A DNA stretch of 64,000 nucleotides from Chrysopilus asiliformis (GCA_964034945.1 OZ035963.1:63331682-63395681), one strand, 5' to 3'; counted from the first letter of the stretch, positions 44,601 to 56,362 are shown. Numbers and translations are program-made. Notes: generated by a model not told the origin, from the sequence alone.

Positions 44601-46444
44601 ATTTTCTTCCACCCTCTTTGAGATATATCGTATTAAACCCTACGCTCATGAAAAAAAAACACATAACCGGTAAAGCAGAAAATATAGAATATCCTTTGAG
44701 TTTTATTATACTCATTTTTCATAAAAATCATATTCATACGTGAAAATTCCCCTCTTTAGTAAAAGTCATTACAAATTTCAAAAGGACATGTGATACCATA
44801 TTGGATACTCAACTTAACACAAATAATCACAATTTAATTGAATAATACAAGCGCGATTAGATCCGTCAAATTAGAAATAGTTTAATTAACTACCCTGGAG
44901 TGGCGAAATCCACCCCTTAACTTATTCTACTCGTGCTTCCATATTTGATCAAAACGTAAAACGCCACCAATCTATCTTCCATTTAAGGGTGTCTTTTGTG
45001 TCAATTCGACTGCAATTAATATCAACTCGATTATATCACCTTAACCCCCATTTTCATTCATCAGGCGTAGATTCTGTTTTAGATACATTAACAAATAGTC
45101 TATATTTACATAATTTACCCTTGAAATTCACCCCCACAAAAATATAGATTGGCTTCCAAATTCACTTACCCCAAAACCGAAGGGGATGATTAGGCCGCAG
45201 AGTAAAAAAAAAGAAATTCAATACGCAAACCTACCCAAAACGAGGGATGGCGACTCCACACTGCCGCGTACACTCTTGATTGGTGAATTCGTTTAAGGGT
45301 GAGTTGGCCGTAGCCATAAGCCCCCAAATGTAATTTCATATGTTCCGTGCATAATTGATCAAATTACGGCAATTAGCCCAATAACAGTTTTACATTTGAG
45401 CAACGTGAGTGGAAATTGCCCACGAAAATCTCATCCCCCGAAAACACAACGAAAATTCCTTGTGATTGTACCGAACTTTAGTATTCAAAACGTTATTCCC
45501 GACAGTTGTCCGCCCCCTATTTGCTCAGCCTTTCACTACTCTGCCTAATGTGAGAATGACGATATCGGAGACACCTTTTTCGGTATATAACTAGCCTATA
45601 GTAGCGAGGAAAACAACAAAAGGCCATACAAGTCTCGGTTAATTGCCCCAAAAGGATTAATTTTGGGATTGCGAATACAAACAAAAACATTTAAGTGGGA
45701 ATAAATGTACAGTCGTAAAGTGCCATCCATTGTACTTTATTTACTTTTGTTACACATACGCAGCTATCACCACCAACTGCTGTCGGTTCTATCCGTCAAG
45801 TCAATGCAATGGACACGACAGGATCTTCAAGAAGTTGCCCAAAAATCATGTTGAGTGGTTACCCAGTTGCTGGACTCGTATACTTGGAATGAAGATCCCT
45901 TTTCTGCTGTTAATTTTTGGTTGAAATACTCGTGGTAATGCCGACATGAGGTGAACGAAAGCTTCTTGAGGAGTTAAAAGACGTGAATAAAGTGAAATAA
46001 CAGAACATGAAGCTGGATAAGTACTTAGGCTTGTAGGAGAAGCAGTACACAAATTAAATATTTACCAATTGTTATACATAATACTCAAATGGATTAGGGT
46101 GGCATAGAACGTTATGTCGATTTTTTTTTCGGTGGAGCAAACATTTTCGTAATTTTCATCTATTTGGGGAGAAAAATGAAACTCTTTTTATTTGGTGTTT
46201 ACGTGTATTGAAAGTTTACTTCGAGCGGTTATAAACGGAATGACGAATAGAATTCAAGGTAGACGGTAAGCGTCGTAAATAATTGTGAAAAATAAAAATC
46301 TTACTTGTAATCAACACAAAACTTTCCTCTGCAATATTTAGTTTCGGAAAAAAATGAATAAAACCACCTTTTTCACATATATTGAGAACCGCTCAAAATA
46401 CGTAAAAACCTTTAACGAAAAAAATTCAGGAAATTTCAGTTTCT
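41619..46444. other. Intronic, mostly no feature
   Basis: One E-repeat unit (42480), a G17 run (42165-42181) and chance frames at 43003-43673. No genes recognised. Confidence 0.5.
42480..42640 (+). repeat. Dispersed repeat E, one unit
   Basis: CCAGAATCGGATTCCGCGG … GGACCTACCGCTATCCTTGC, single unit of the same family. Confidence 0.6.
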
Positions 46445-47771
46445 TAGTGCGAACGTACACGCTTCTTCTCGTCGCGGCAACTTTCAAAATGCCTTTCCGA
46501 CGTACACGCTTCTTCACTTTTTAGTAGGAAAAACTTGTGTACAACAAACGATCGCTCATGTGTGTGTGGTCCTCATATATGTGTTATATATTTCCAGCTC
46601 ATTCCTTTATTAGCTAGCACCGAGGCAACATCAATTCCCAAAATAGAAACTCCCAACAATAGAAGAATCAGGACTGTTAATTTGTTATTTACCTACCTAC
46701 CTGAAAAATAAAACTACCTGCAATTGGGATTTCACTATTTGCATTCTATTTTTGTTTATTTGGGATATGTTTACGAGTCGGTGGTTAAGCACCGACTGAC
46801 TCAATGAAATTACGCACACATGCATGCTGACGTGCTACACGAGCGACTTCGTTTGTGTGCGTAAAAGAAGACGTGAACAGAGAACAAATAATCTAGAGAA
46901 TGAACAAATTTTTAGAGAAAATTTTTCCACTGTGAGATGAAGCAAGAGGATCCGATGTAACACGGAAAAAATTATCCATTCGATTCCTCCATCTCATTGA
47001 ATAGATACCATAGATTAGAGAGTTACTATAGATGAGAAGAAAACGCATTTTCCCATATACTTACGTAGAGTAAATAGCTGCGCTAGTGGAATATTTTCTG
47101 ATGACATCGGTATTCCTTTTCACTCCTTCACGTTCAATTGGAATGCACAATTGACTCATAAGACACAAACACAAACATATCCGGGGCCAGCGCTTTGTTT
47201 ACATTCGTCGATGGGAATCATTCGTAGGCGCACAGGTTTTCCATTTTACTATTATTAACGTTTTTATAGCACGCAAAATGTCCGCGAAAAACTATGTGCA
47301 ATGTATTGTTAGGGAATGCTCGGCGGACAGCAAAAAAAATCCCAAAATAAAGTTTTTTACACCATTTCTCACACAAAAGCAATTCATGTCTCTACGAAGC
47401 AAATGAAACAGATGCAAAGTACTCTTCTTCAGGAAAAAATTTCTTCCTCGTTTCTTATCTATAGTAACTCTCTAATCTATGATAGATACGACGAGAAATG
47501 TTCTCTCTGCTTCGTGCTCCCTAGTCTAAAAGTAATTAACTTTTAGGCCGTAGCTAGTGAATGATAGGGACATTTTCCCCCCCTTCGAAGGGGAAATTTG
47601 TCAAAAATTTGTTCTAAGAGTTTATTCTCTAGATTTTTTGTTCTCTGACGTGAAGAACACTTTTCGAGTGGCGACTTTTCTCCTCTTACCGCACTCGTTT
47701 CTTTCCTACAATTTGGTGAGGCTGAGGCATACTGATGACCCAAAGATGCTTCGTGTACGCCCTCGCTTAGA
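46445..47771 (+). mobile_element. P-element-like relic with THAP start, nested in another repeat
   Basis: Imperfect inverted ends (left CTTAGTGCGAACGTACACG, right CGTGTACGCCCTCGCTTAG). The flanks (46320-46360 and 47772-47815) match the two halves of a repeat that is continuous at 13365-13530, so this is an insertion of about 1.3 kb. It contains a short THAP-like frame at 47278. The rest has no recognisable transposase. Confidence 0.5.
47278..47406 (+). pseudogene. THAP-domain N-terminus (P-element-like transposase fragment)
   Basis: 42 codons beginning MSAKNYVQCIVREC, then SADSKKNPKIKFFTPF, then stop. The Cys-x4-Cys pair and the KNP.I.FF.F pattern fit the start of THAP zinc-binding domains, which P-type transposases carry at their N-terminus. 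The later Cys and His ligands are lacking because of the stop. The frame is too short for a functional domain. Other THAP genes could also give such a fragment. Confidence 0.45.
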
Positions 47772-49464
47772 ATGTTGTTATATTCATTTTTTCCCAGAAA
47801 GCGCACAGTTTTCGAGAAATTTTCAAAGAACTTAATTTTTTTTTAAATCTGTCATTCTGTCTGTTAGTTTGCTTGTGTGTTAATTTATGTGGCTGTTAAT
47901 CCGTCTACTCGCTTGTCTGCCAGTCTGTGTTACGAGATTTTCCAAAAACTTCTTGAGTTACAATCATGAAATTTTGAACACACGACCCATTCTTAAATGG
48001 CACAATCTCAACAACTTTTCGTGAAATTCCGTTAATCAGAAGTGATCAATAGAGAGTTTTGGTGGCATTGAAAACCCTCACAATTTTCCAATCAATCTAA
48101 TATCGAAAAAAACCACTACAAAAGTTAAGAACACTTCCCACTATGGATTCCTGGAAGACTTTTCACGTTCATTCTGCAACCATAATCGTATTATTTTATT
48201 CGTTTGTGGTATGAATACCATCATTCTTCTTTCACCATTTCAGCCTGTAGTCATTTGTGACGCAAAGTTAAACTTAAACGTTTCCCAAGATTCCAAAACT
48301 TTTCTACACGATCCTTTTGGCTCAATTGTGGAACTTTTCCACTGTGAAGATGGCAAACATTAAGAAGCCTCCACGAAACGCTAATGAGAGATGAAAATGC
48401 CAAATGAATTTACTTTGTCAGCCGGAAAATTCCCTTTTGCCCGCACAAACGTAAACAAGCTTTTCCCTATTCACACAAAGATTTCACAAAACAAAATGAT
48501 TCTCTTGTGAATTCCATGTTCACAAAAAAAAGCAACCACTTTTAGACTGCCAATAAAGTTCTTTTCTTCCTTTGATTGTGTTTTGTGTTCCTTTTGTGTC
48601 AAAGAGTATAGCGAGAAAAAAAAAACAAATTGGTTGTACGAAATTTGAAAATGCGGTACAGGTTTAAAATCGCAAAATAAAAGCCTTTTACTGCAATATG
48701 AAATTTTAATTACAATAGGTTTTCGTCTGTTTTCATAGCATTCAACTCAACCCACAAATGTAATTTACTTTTAGCGTCATTCTTTTTGCCGAATTTTTGT
48801 TGCGTTAAATGGGAAAATGGGAAAATGTGAATCTTGGGAATATTTGATGTGGCAAAGAAGGGTCATGGCCAATGTTTTAATAATTTTGAAGGTTAACTGC
48901 GGCCAAATGGTTGAACCAATTTCAATCTGAATAACACATTTCAAACAAATTTTGGTAACATTTTCCTATAATGGCTGGCGATAACATTGAAGCGGAAAAT
49001 AAGGTTTTAACATTTTCCATTCAAATCTTAAATATTTCTCTGTGGAAAAATTGTCTGACATTTAACATTTTGTAATTGATGAAATTTTATAAGACAGTCG
49101 TTAAAAATGAACTTGTGGTATTTTGTTTTACTTTATTTTGCGAGCTTTTTTAAGTTCATTGAGGCAATATTACATTTTTTACTCTCTTAGACGAAATTCT
49201 TTCGATGAATTTTAAATTACATCGAAAAAATTGATTAAAAAAATCGTTGCGATAAGAACTGGAATGGAGGCAGGTAAGTTTGAAAATACAAATATCAGTG
49301 TAACGTTTTCTACAGAAACAAAAATCGGGCGTCAAATTTTAATAAAGTTTCCCAAGGGTTTATCATTCAAAAATTCATAAAAATTGCTATTTTACCGCAG
49401 GTAGTGTACTAAAAAAATCAAAAAAAAAATTTCTTGAAAAAGCTTTTATTTAGAAAAATTCAGC
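47772..49464. other. Intronic, no feature
   Basis: Begins with the right half of the repeat split by the P-like relic, then AT-rich DNA. Confidence 0.5.
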
Positions 49465-49831
49465 GACCCCAAAAACCCCCAGATGAATTTTTCCCGGATA
49501 ATTTGAGGAAAATTGTATTCATGTTATTATAACAGGACCTTCCGTTATCCTTACTGACTTCTTAACATCAAAATCGAATTCAGCGACCTCAAAAACCCCC
49601 AGATAAAATTTTTATCCGGAAAAATTTGAGGAAAAGGATAATTACGTCATCCTTATATGACCTTCCACTGTCCTTACAAGGTTGAAGTAGTAAAAATATT
49701 GTATTGACATCAAAGTTATGTACGTTTGCAAAATTTTCAAGTCAATCGGATGAGTGGAAATGGGTCAAAATTAGTTTACAAGATTTGATCCTGACAAGCA
49801 AACCCACAGATACGAAGGCAAGATAAATATC
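49465..49831 (+). repeat. Dispersed repeat E
   Basis: Two units plus the tail (GTCAATCGGATGAGTGG), ending exactly where the mariner-like element at 49832 begins. Confidence 0.65.
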
Positions 49832-50375
49832 GGGTCTTTCAAGAATTTTGTATTTAAATAAAATACAGAATAATTGAGATATCGGTCTGAAATTTATTCC
49901 AGGTGTAGTGGACATGTTACATTTAAGTATGAAATTCGATGTCGTTCATATGGCCACCGCGAGCACGTTTGCTGATTGATTCTTCGGAGCCAATTTTCCA
50001 TCACTCTTCCACACATATCGGCCGGAACGTTGGCAATTTCGCGTTCGATATTGTTCCTGAGCTCCTCTAACGTTGTTGGCTTGTTGGCATAAACCAACGA
50101 CTTAACATAACCCCATAAAAAGAAATCCAACGGCGTTAAATCGCTTGAGCGAGGTGGCCATTCGACCGGACCATTTCTTGAGATTACACGATTACCGAAC
50201 TTCTCCTTCAATAGATCAATAGTTTGACCAGCTGTGTGGCATTGCTCGTTCGTGAACTTCACCATGATAAAAATGTAAACCGTGACTGACGTTTTAGCAT
50301 TGACAGATCATAAAAAAAGTTTTAAGGTGTGTTTTTATTAAAATACAAACTTTTTATGTCCTTATTGAAAGACCC
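49832..50375 (-). mobile_element. Internally deleted mariner-like element, copy 2
   Basis: 544 bp, reverse orientation to 41062-41618, with the same deletion junction (SRNGPVEWPPRSSDLTPLDF). The open frame 49894-50265 (123 residues) has no first catalytic Asp. The shared deletion means both derive from one deleted ancestor that spread as a MITE-like element. Confidence 0.8.
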
Positions 50376-51049
50376 TCTAAAAGCTTTTTTTAAACGAAAG
50401 AATTTTTTTCGGTTTTACAAACGTTTTTCTTTATTGTAACGAAATTAAATTTCTATAACGTTATAACGGAAGTTTGAAGAAAATGCCGGAAAATCATTTC
50501 GTTATTTCAGTACGTTACGATAACGTTTACCATTCTTGGTTATAAGTTCCCCGATTTGATTTCATTATTTTCGTCTTAGTGTGTGTTTCGTTTTTGTACA
50601 TAAAGTTTGTTGTTCTGTTTAATTCATGCTTCCTCAGCCGCCCCCTCCCATCAATCATCTAGTCCCGGATTGGCTGAAAATAAATATGGCCATCCTATAT
50701 ATGAGAATACCCGTGTCACTGTGATAAATGAATAAATCTTTTACTGTTTTTCAGTTCATTTGTTTAATAAAAAAAAATTCATTATGCCTTTTATTTAGAT
50801 GGGTAGTTTTTTCACAACATAAAGGTAATTAACAATTAACGCTTATAACATTAAGTAACACTCTTTGACTTGAATTGTTTCTAATTTTAGTGGTGGTTGC
50901 ATGTTTGGTTGCTTTTGTATCAAAATAATATAGTTTTAGCTTAACATTTATACTTGTAAAATATTAAAAGCTTTTATACAGTAAAAGAAAATTTACCCTG
51001 CAACTAAAAATGTAAAAAAAAGTGTAAAATTGTATCAATAAACTTCCAG

Positions 51050-51286
51050 TTGGATGCGACTAGGTTTCCTCGTCGATGCGAAAGGCCGAATTCCAATCAA
51101 GGTGATCATCAAGACATTCGCTTCAGGTAAAACGGAGAAATTGGTATACCAAGGACTAAGCGAGTTGGATTTACCCCATGAAAAGGGCGCAACAATGACA
51201 AAGGAAGAATTCACATTCGAGAAATTTTATGCCCTTTACCATAAGATCTGCCCCAGAAATGATATCGAAGAACTTTTCAACACAAT
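51050..51286 (+). CDS. norpA: norpA exon: EF-hand region, first part
   Basis: 237 nt. The acceptor is ttccag at 51044-51049; the first base T completes a split His codon, then WMRLGFLVDAKGRIPIK. Later FASGKTEKLVY, MTKEEFTFEKFYALYHKIC and PRNDIEELF follow the EF-hand region of Drosophila NORPA almost residue for residue. The donor is gtaaga after ACA AT, so the next exon supplies the third base of an Ile codon. An ATG inside the exon (51054) is not the protein start. It lies 63.7% through the gene span after an 11-kb intron. Confidence 0.95.
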
Positions 51287-51354
51287 GTAAGAAAATTGAT
51301 TTGAATTTTTCTTAATAAATTTGTATTGAAAATGTATTTTTTTTTTCAATATAG

Positions 51355-51521
51355 AACCAAAGGAAAAGGTGACACCATCCAACTGCCGGCATTTGTACAA
51401 TTTCTAAATGAGAAACAGCGTGATCCTCGTCTTAATGAAATTTTATATCCACTTTACGATAACAAAAGAGCAATCGAGATCATCACGGAATTCGAAAAGA
51501 ACGAAGATGCTAAAGCGAAAA
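51355..51521 (+). CDS. norpA: norpA exon: EF-hand region, second part
   Basis: 167 nt after a short 68-nt intron with a T-rich acceptor (caatatag). Reads TKGKGDTIQLPAFVQF, then NEKQRDPRLNEILYPLYDN and a charged end EFEKNEDAKAK. The donor is the slightly unusual gttagt; using it rather than a GT 4 nt further on keeps the frame into the next exon (N-E-L-T-M-D-G-F). Corresponds to the last EF-hand lobe before the X domain. Confidence 0.93.
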
Positions 51522-51559
51522 GTTAGTACAAAATACATTTTTTTAAATGAAATTAAACA

Positions 51560-52215
51560 TAAGAAAAGCTACAATTGTCAGGGGCCAATCGTCAAATACT
51601 CTGTATGAGGGCAGACTAAATTTTTACGAAAAAACATAACAAAAGCTATAATTGCCAATTTAGCAATTATTGAAAACCCGTATGGTGATTTAAGTGAACA
51701 GCGAACAGATGTATCAAAATTCCACTGAAGTCAAACTTTCCAATAAGATTTTTTAAAATTTATTCCAATCGGATTTTGATGTATGGGAGTTTTATGTAGA
51801 ATCATATCCTAAATAACTTTTGTTCCTGCACTTTTTTGATAAGATGCACCGTTTTTGAGACATACACAAAAAACGTTTTCGTTCGTATGGGCCCCCCCCC
51901 CCCCCCCCCCCCCCGCCTAATGGTCCATTTTTGCTCATGAACGAACTTGGCCTCGCATTTTACGAAAAACGGATCTGCGCAAAATTTCAAGTCTGTAGTT
52001 CAATCCGTGCGCCCGCAATCCGCGCCACAGGCGGACAGACAGACGGATGGACAGACGGACGGACAGACGGACGGACGGACATGCTAAATTCAACTTTTTT
52101 CATCATTCTAAACACACTTGTGTAATTCATTTTTTTGTGTGCTGACGGGATCTTGGCGTTACAAACGGTAAGGCAAATCTAATACACCCTTTGGTTTCAC
52201 CATACGGGTATAAAA
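51560..52215 (-). repeat. Dispersed repeat D, copy 2 (reverse)
   Basis: Reverse-complement copy of 35093-35685, including the CCGTATGGTG ends, the (TCCG/TCTG)n run (52028-52083) and a run of about 28 C (51892-51915). It fills most of the norpA intron 51522-52425. Confidence 0.75.
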
Positions 52216-52425
52216 AAAACAATTTGTATGGGAGGGAGGGATTATTTTCAAGGTGGTCGTAATTCTTAGAAAAACTGCGCCGCGTATGAAAACTTTAGGT
52301 TTCAAGACTAAAAAGAATAACGTAGGACAAAAATTTGCCTAAATTCGGGATTGCCCTGACCACCCTAGGACATATGGCCACCCTAGTTGTAGAACAATTT
52401 TTTAATCGACTATAATTTATTTCAG

Positions 52426-52636
52426 ACGAGCTAACAATGGATGGATTTAAAAGGTACCTAATGTCCGACGATAACGCGCCGGTATTCTTGGATCGTTTGG
52501 ATATTTACATGGATATGGATCAACCGTTGGCCCATTACTATATCAATTCCTCACACAACACGTACCTGTCCGGCAGACAATTCGGTGGTAAAAGTTCGGT
52601 GGAAATGTATCGACAAACGCTGTTAGCCGGCTGCAG
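52426..52636 (+). CDS. norpA: norpA exon: start of catalytic X domain
   Basis: 211 nt, acceptor atttcag, donor gtaaag. Encodes [18 protein letters not shown] and the catalytic segment [19 protein letters not shown], whose His is the first active-site histidine of PI-PLCs. It ends LLAGC plus a split Arg codon that joins the next exon as [12 protein letters not shown], holding the Ca2+-binding/catalytic acidic residues. The intron before it (51522-52425) contains a dispersed repeat in reverse orientation. Confidence 0.96.
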
Positions 52637-52781
52637 GTAAAGTTGTTACAACCCGGATTTTGAAGCGAATTTTGAATACGCTTCGGTGCGAATCCGATTC
52701 AGAATTCAAATCTAATATTTTTAGAATACGAAGCGCTCGTTAAAATTTAAAATTTTTAACCTCAATCTAACTATTTTTCAG

Positions 52782-52875
52782 GTGTGTTGAATTGGATTGC
52801 TGGAATGGAAAGGGTGAAGATGAAGAGCCAATCATTACTCACGGAATGGCCATGTGCACTGAAATCTCATATAAA
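52782..52875 (+). CDS. norpA: norpA exon: X domain, second catalytic His
   Basis: 94 nt, acceptor tttttcag, donor gtaaat. Reads [20 protein letters not shown] and then [11 protein letters not shown]. The ELD acidic residues and the THG histidine are the active-site set known for eukaryotic PLC. Drosophila has Gly-His-Ala-Tyr where this protein has Gly-Met-Ala-Met. Ends in phase 0. Confidence 0.95.
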
Positions 52876-53659
52876 GTAAATAAAAAAAATTTATCCATTT
52901 GTTAACGAGATAAGTCTCGAACCAACTAAGCTAGAAAGTTAAACGGTTGTACTGATTCGTAAGAAGTTAATTAAGTTCAACAGACACAATTTTACGCGGT
53001 TTTCTTGGTAACGGTATCGTTAAATCGAAAAGGTTTCAAATAAATTCGGTTTGAAATACGATTTTAAACGGCTTTCCCGTATATTTCATTCTAATCGGAA
53101 TTTTGCGAGAAAAAACCCACTTAAATTGTATGTCTAGAACTACGATTTCTATCAGCATCTGGTCTGAAGTTCTCATTCGATCCGAGATTTTCAAATTCAT
53201 ACTTTTTAAAATCTCTGTAAGCAAATAAAATGTTTTTTAATAATGTTTGACAATAATATAGGGAAACCTCAGTTCGTAAACTTGATCCGTTCCTGAAGAG
53301 CGCTCACAAACCGAAACGTTCACAAACTGAAACAGTTTTTTCCATGTAAACCAGGGGTCATCAAAGTAACTGTCGCTTCCTTTACAATCAAAATTTATAA
53401 CCACTACAAATAAAAATACAGTTCAATGAAACACAACCTTCCACGGCAATTGCTTGACACGAACTGATTTAAAATGAAATGCGTCATGCTAATAATGCCC
53501 CGATTCCAACTCAAAGCACGATTCGTTTTATTCCTGCGATCCGAAGTCGCACACACAAGCATTACAGCATACAATAAAAGGTCGATTATAGTGGCTACGC
53601 TGTTAAAGCCAATCTGTGTGATGAGCCAGCCGAGCCACTAGCTGATGATGCCTGATGTA

Positions 53660-53800
53660 AACCATTGTAAAATTCCAGGGTTACAAGGTTTCAGGGTTCC
53701 AAGATTCCAGGGTTCCAAAGGTCTAGGGTTCCAAGGTATCAGGGATCCATGGTTCCAAGATTCCAAGGCTCAAGGGTTCCAAAGCCAAGGTTTTTACCTG
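53660..53800. repeat. GGTTCCAAG-type minisatellite in norpA intron
   Basis: Irregular repeats of CAGGGTTCCAAGGT between exons 52875 and 54384. Confidence 0.8.
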
Positions 53801-54383
53801 AAGTTTTTACCTGATATTAAGGGTTTTTAACTTTGTCTCAATATATCCTGAAATACCACTAACCTCTGATTGAAATTCATTAGAGCTATGTCTCAATTTT
53901 TATTACCAATTCCTTCCGAAGTACCGAAATTTTGTCCACAAACCGAAATATTGTTCACGAACCGAGGGTTTTTTTGACTCGAAAAACATTAACGAACCGG
54001 AACCAAAGATGAGATAACTAAAGATAAGAAACAACAGAAATTTTCATAGAACGTTTAAAATGTATGGAAAATACTGTAGAGTTATGAATCTTAATCGAGT
54101 AACCCATGCAATTTGATTATTTTGATTGATTTTTTGACAGTTAAACATTAAAAATAAGGGAAAATAATCATTTTGCATGGCACACTAAAGATTTCATTTC
54201 CAATGTCGGATTATTTTGGGACCCCGGCATTTGTTCTAGGATTCTTATCTTTATTTACCTAATCTTTGACGGAACGATTGATATTCCTAGTTTTTTTTTT
54301 AGATATATCAACATTTTTTTTTTTGCAAGACTTACAGATGCTTTTCAATTTTAAACATTTATATTTTACTTCCCCTCACATAG

Positions 54384-54548
54384 GATGTAATTTATGCAAT
54401 ACGTGATTGTGCATTCGTGACATCAGACTATCCAGTGATTCTATCATTTGAGAATCACTGCAATCGAGCGCAGCAATATAAATTAGCAAAATACTGTGAT
54501 GAAATCTTTGGAGATTTGCTTCTAAAGGAACAACTAGCTGAGCATCCG
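54384..54548 (+). CDS. norpA: norpA exon: end of X domain
   Basis: 165 nt (55 codons, phase 0 both sides), acceptor cacatag, donor gtatga. Reads [38 protein letters not shown] and [18 protein letters not shown] is the conserved X-domain strand with the catalytic Glu. The 1.5-kb intron before it holds an insertion with weak inverted ends (53.28-54.0 kb) and a GGTTCCAAG minisatellite. Confidence 0.95.
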
Positions 54549-54607
54549 GTATGAAAAATGAAACAATTATTAGATGTTTTAGATGATTTTTTTTTTAATT
54601 TGTTCAG

Positions 54608-55016
54608 CTTGAACCAGGCGTGCCCCTCCCACCGCCATCAGCACTTAAACGTAAGATTTTAATTAAGAATAAACGAATGAAGCCGGACATCGAAAAGATC
54701 GAACTGGATCTGTTCCTCAAGGGTGAATTAGCCATCGACGACAAGGAACCGGCAGAGGACGCGAGTGCGGCAAAAATTCCACCTCCCGATATGCCACCAG
54801 CTGCGGAACCTGCTGCTGCTCCCGCGGCCCCAGACGGAGGACCAGCGGCCCCAGGTGCACCGGGCGCGGAAGGAGCACCAGGGGCGGAGGGGGCCGAAGG
54901 TGCTGAAGCGGCTGCCGCCAACTACACAGGATCAACGACGAATGTCCATCCGTGGCTATCTTCGATGATTAACTATGCTCAGCCTATAAAATTTCAAGGA
55001 TTCGATGTGGCCCTGG
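54608..55016 (+). CDS. norpA: norpA exon: X-Y linker and start of Y domain
   Basis: 409 nt after a 59-nt intron. It begins [18 protein letters not shown] and [18 protein letters not shown], then an acidic and Ala/Pro/Gly-rich linker at about 54750-54920 (many GAP/GAE triplets, GC-rich compared with everything around it). It resumes with the well conserved [20 protein letters not shown] and [12 protein letters not shown]. The linker replaces the Ala-rich linker of Drosophila NORPA; in PLC-beta this region folds over the active site and is autoinhibitory. The donor gtgagt at 55017 is in a GGGT context; the frame continues open through the intron (see retained-intron entry). Confidence 0.95.
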
Positions 55017-55085
55017 GTGAGTTTAATTTTCCTGCGGTGCAATTTTTTGCGAAATTTTCATTGAAATTGGTTTTTATTGGTCCAG
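55017..55085 (+). other. norpA: norpA 69-nt intron, in frame and stop-free
   Basis: The intron has normal borders (gtgagt … ggtccag) but is exactly 23 codons long and has no stop in the coding frame, so an unspliced transcript would still be translated. Splicing gives [13 protein letters not shown], matching Drosophila (…DKAIEKNIAHNMSS), so removal is the expected outcome. Retention would place a hydrophobic, Phe-rich insert (begins [13 protein letters not shown]) in the Y domain. Confidence 0.8.
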
Positions 55086-56133
55086 AAAAAAATATTTATC
55101 ACAACATGTCATCATTCGCCGAGACGGCAGGCATCAATTACCTAAAGCAGCAATCTGTCGATTTCGTCCGGTACAATAAGCGCCAGATGTCCCGAATCTA
55201 TCCGAAGGGCACACGCGCTGATTCATCCAACTACATGCCGCAAGTGTTCTGGAATGCCGGCTGCCAGATGGTCTCCCTAAATTTTCAAACGTCCGATCTT
55301 CCAATGCAACTCAATCAGGGTAAATTCGAATACAACGGCAATTGCGGTTACCTCCTGAAGCCGGACTTTATGCGCCGACCGGACAAGGACTTCGATCCGT
55401 TCGCCGATGCCGCGGTAGACGGTGTTGTCGCCGCTTCGTGTTCCGTGCAGGTGATCGCCGGACAATTCTTATCGGACAAGAAGGTCGGCACCTACGTCGA
55501 AGTGGACATGTACGGTCTCCCATCCGATACAGTGAAGAAGGAGTTCCGTACGCGTTTAGTACCAAATAACGGCCTTAACCCAGTCTACAATGAGGATCCG
55601 TTCCTCTTCCGAAAGGTCGTACTGCCCGATCTGGCCGTGCTACGTTTCGGCGTTTATGAAGAGAGCGGCAGGCTTCTGGGTCAGCGTATCCTGCCACTGG
55701 ATGGTCTACAGGCTGGATATCGACATATCTCATTGAGGACGGAAGCCAATTTTCCCATGTCCCTGCCCATGTTGTTCTGTAACCTCGAACTGAAAATCTA
55801 CGTACCTGATGGCTTCGAAGACTTCATGGCCATGTTGTCGGATCCGCGTGGTTTCGCTGGCGCGGCAAAGGCACAGGATGACACCATGAAGGCGATGGGT
55901 ATCGAACAGACTGGCAAAGAGGGTGAAAAGAAGAAGGAGGAGGAGAAGAAGGAGCCACCACTCGTATTCGAGCCAGTTACACTTGAATCTCTGAAGCAGG
56001 AGAAAGGATTCCAGAAGACCGCCAAGAAGCAGCAGAAAGAACTCGAAGCCTTGAAGAAGAAACACACTAAGGAGCGAATGACGATGCAGAAGACACAAAA
56101 CACTGCTATCGATAAATTAATTAAGGGAAAAAG
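55086..56133 (+). CDS. norpA: norpA exon: Y domain, C2 and start of C-terminal region
   Basis: 1048 nt, the largest exon. It holds the rest of the Y domain ([57 protein letters not shown]), then the C2 domain ([59 protein letters not shown]). These are nearly identical to Drosophila NORPA. It is followed by the PLC-beta C-terminal start ([20 protein letters not shown] and a Lys/Glu-rich helix). Donor gtgagt splits an AGC codon. Codon use is GC-richer than the surrounding introns, as expected of conserved coding DNA. Confidence 0.97.
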
Positions 56134-56362
56134 GTGAGTTTCAATTTAAAAAAAAAATAAAACTCGAACATGCAGTGCCTACTAAACAACACCCCTGCAC
56201 CCCAATTAATTAGACAATTTAAAAGTTAACAGAGAAGGACTTTCAAAGGAATGGAACGGGAAAATTAGATTTAAATTATACTCCTGGAAGAAAATTTCAT
56301 TAAAAAAATTTTAATTTTGAAAAAAAAGATAAATAAATTAAATTCCCATTTTCAAATTCCAG

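Noticed and set aside
51892..51915. Very long C run (and G runs at 381, 10144, 42165, 57965)
   Set aside because: Homopolymers are prone to sequencing error and slippage; no function claimed.
53270..54000. Possible MITE with CAGTTCGT / CACGAACCG ends
   Set aside because: Ends pair only loosely and no duplication is visible, so I did not list it as an element.
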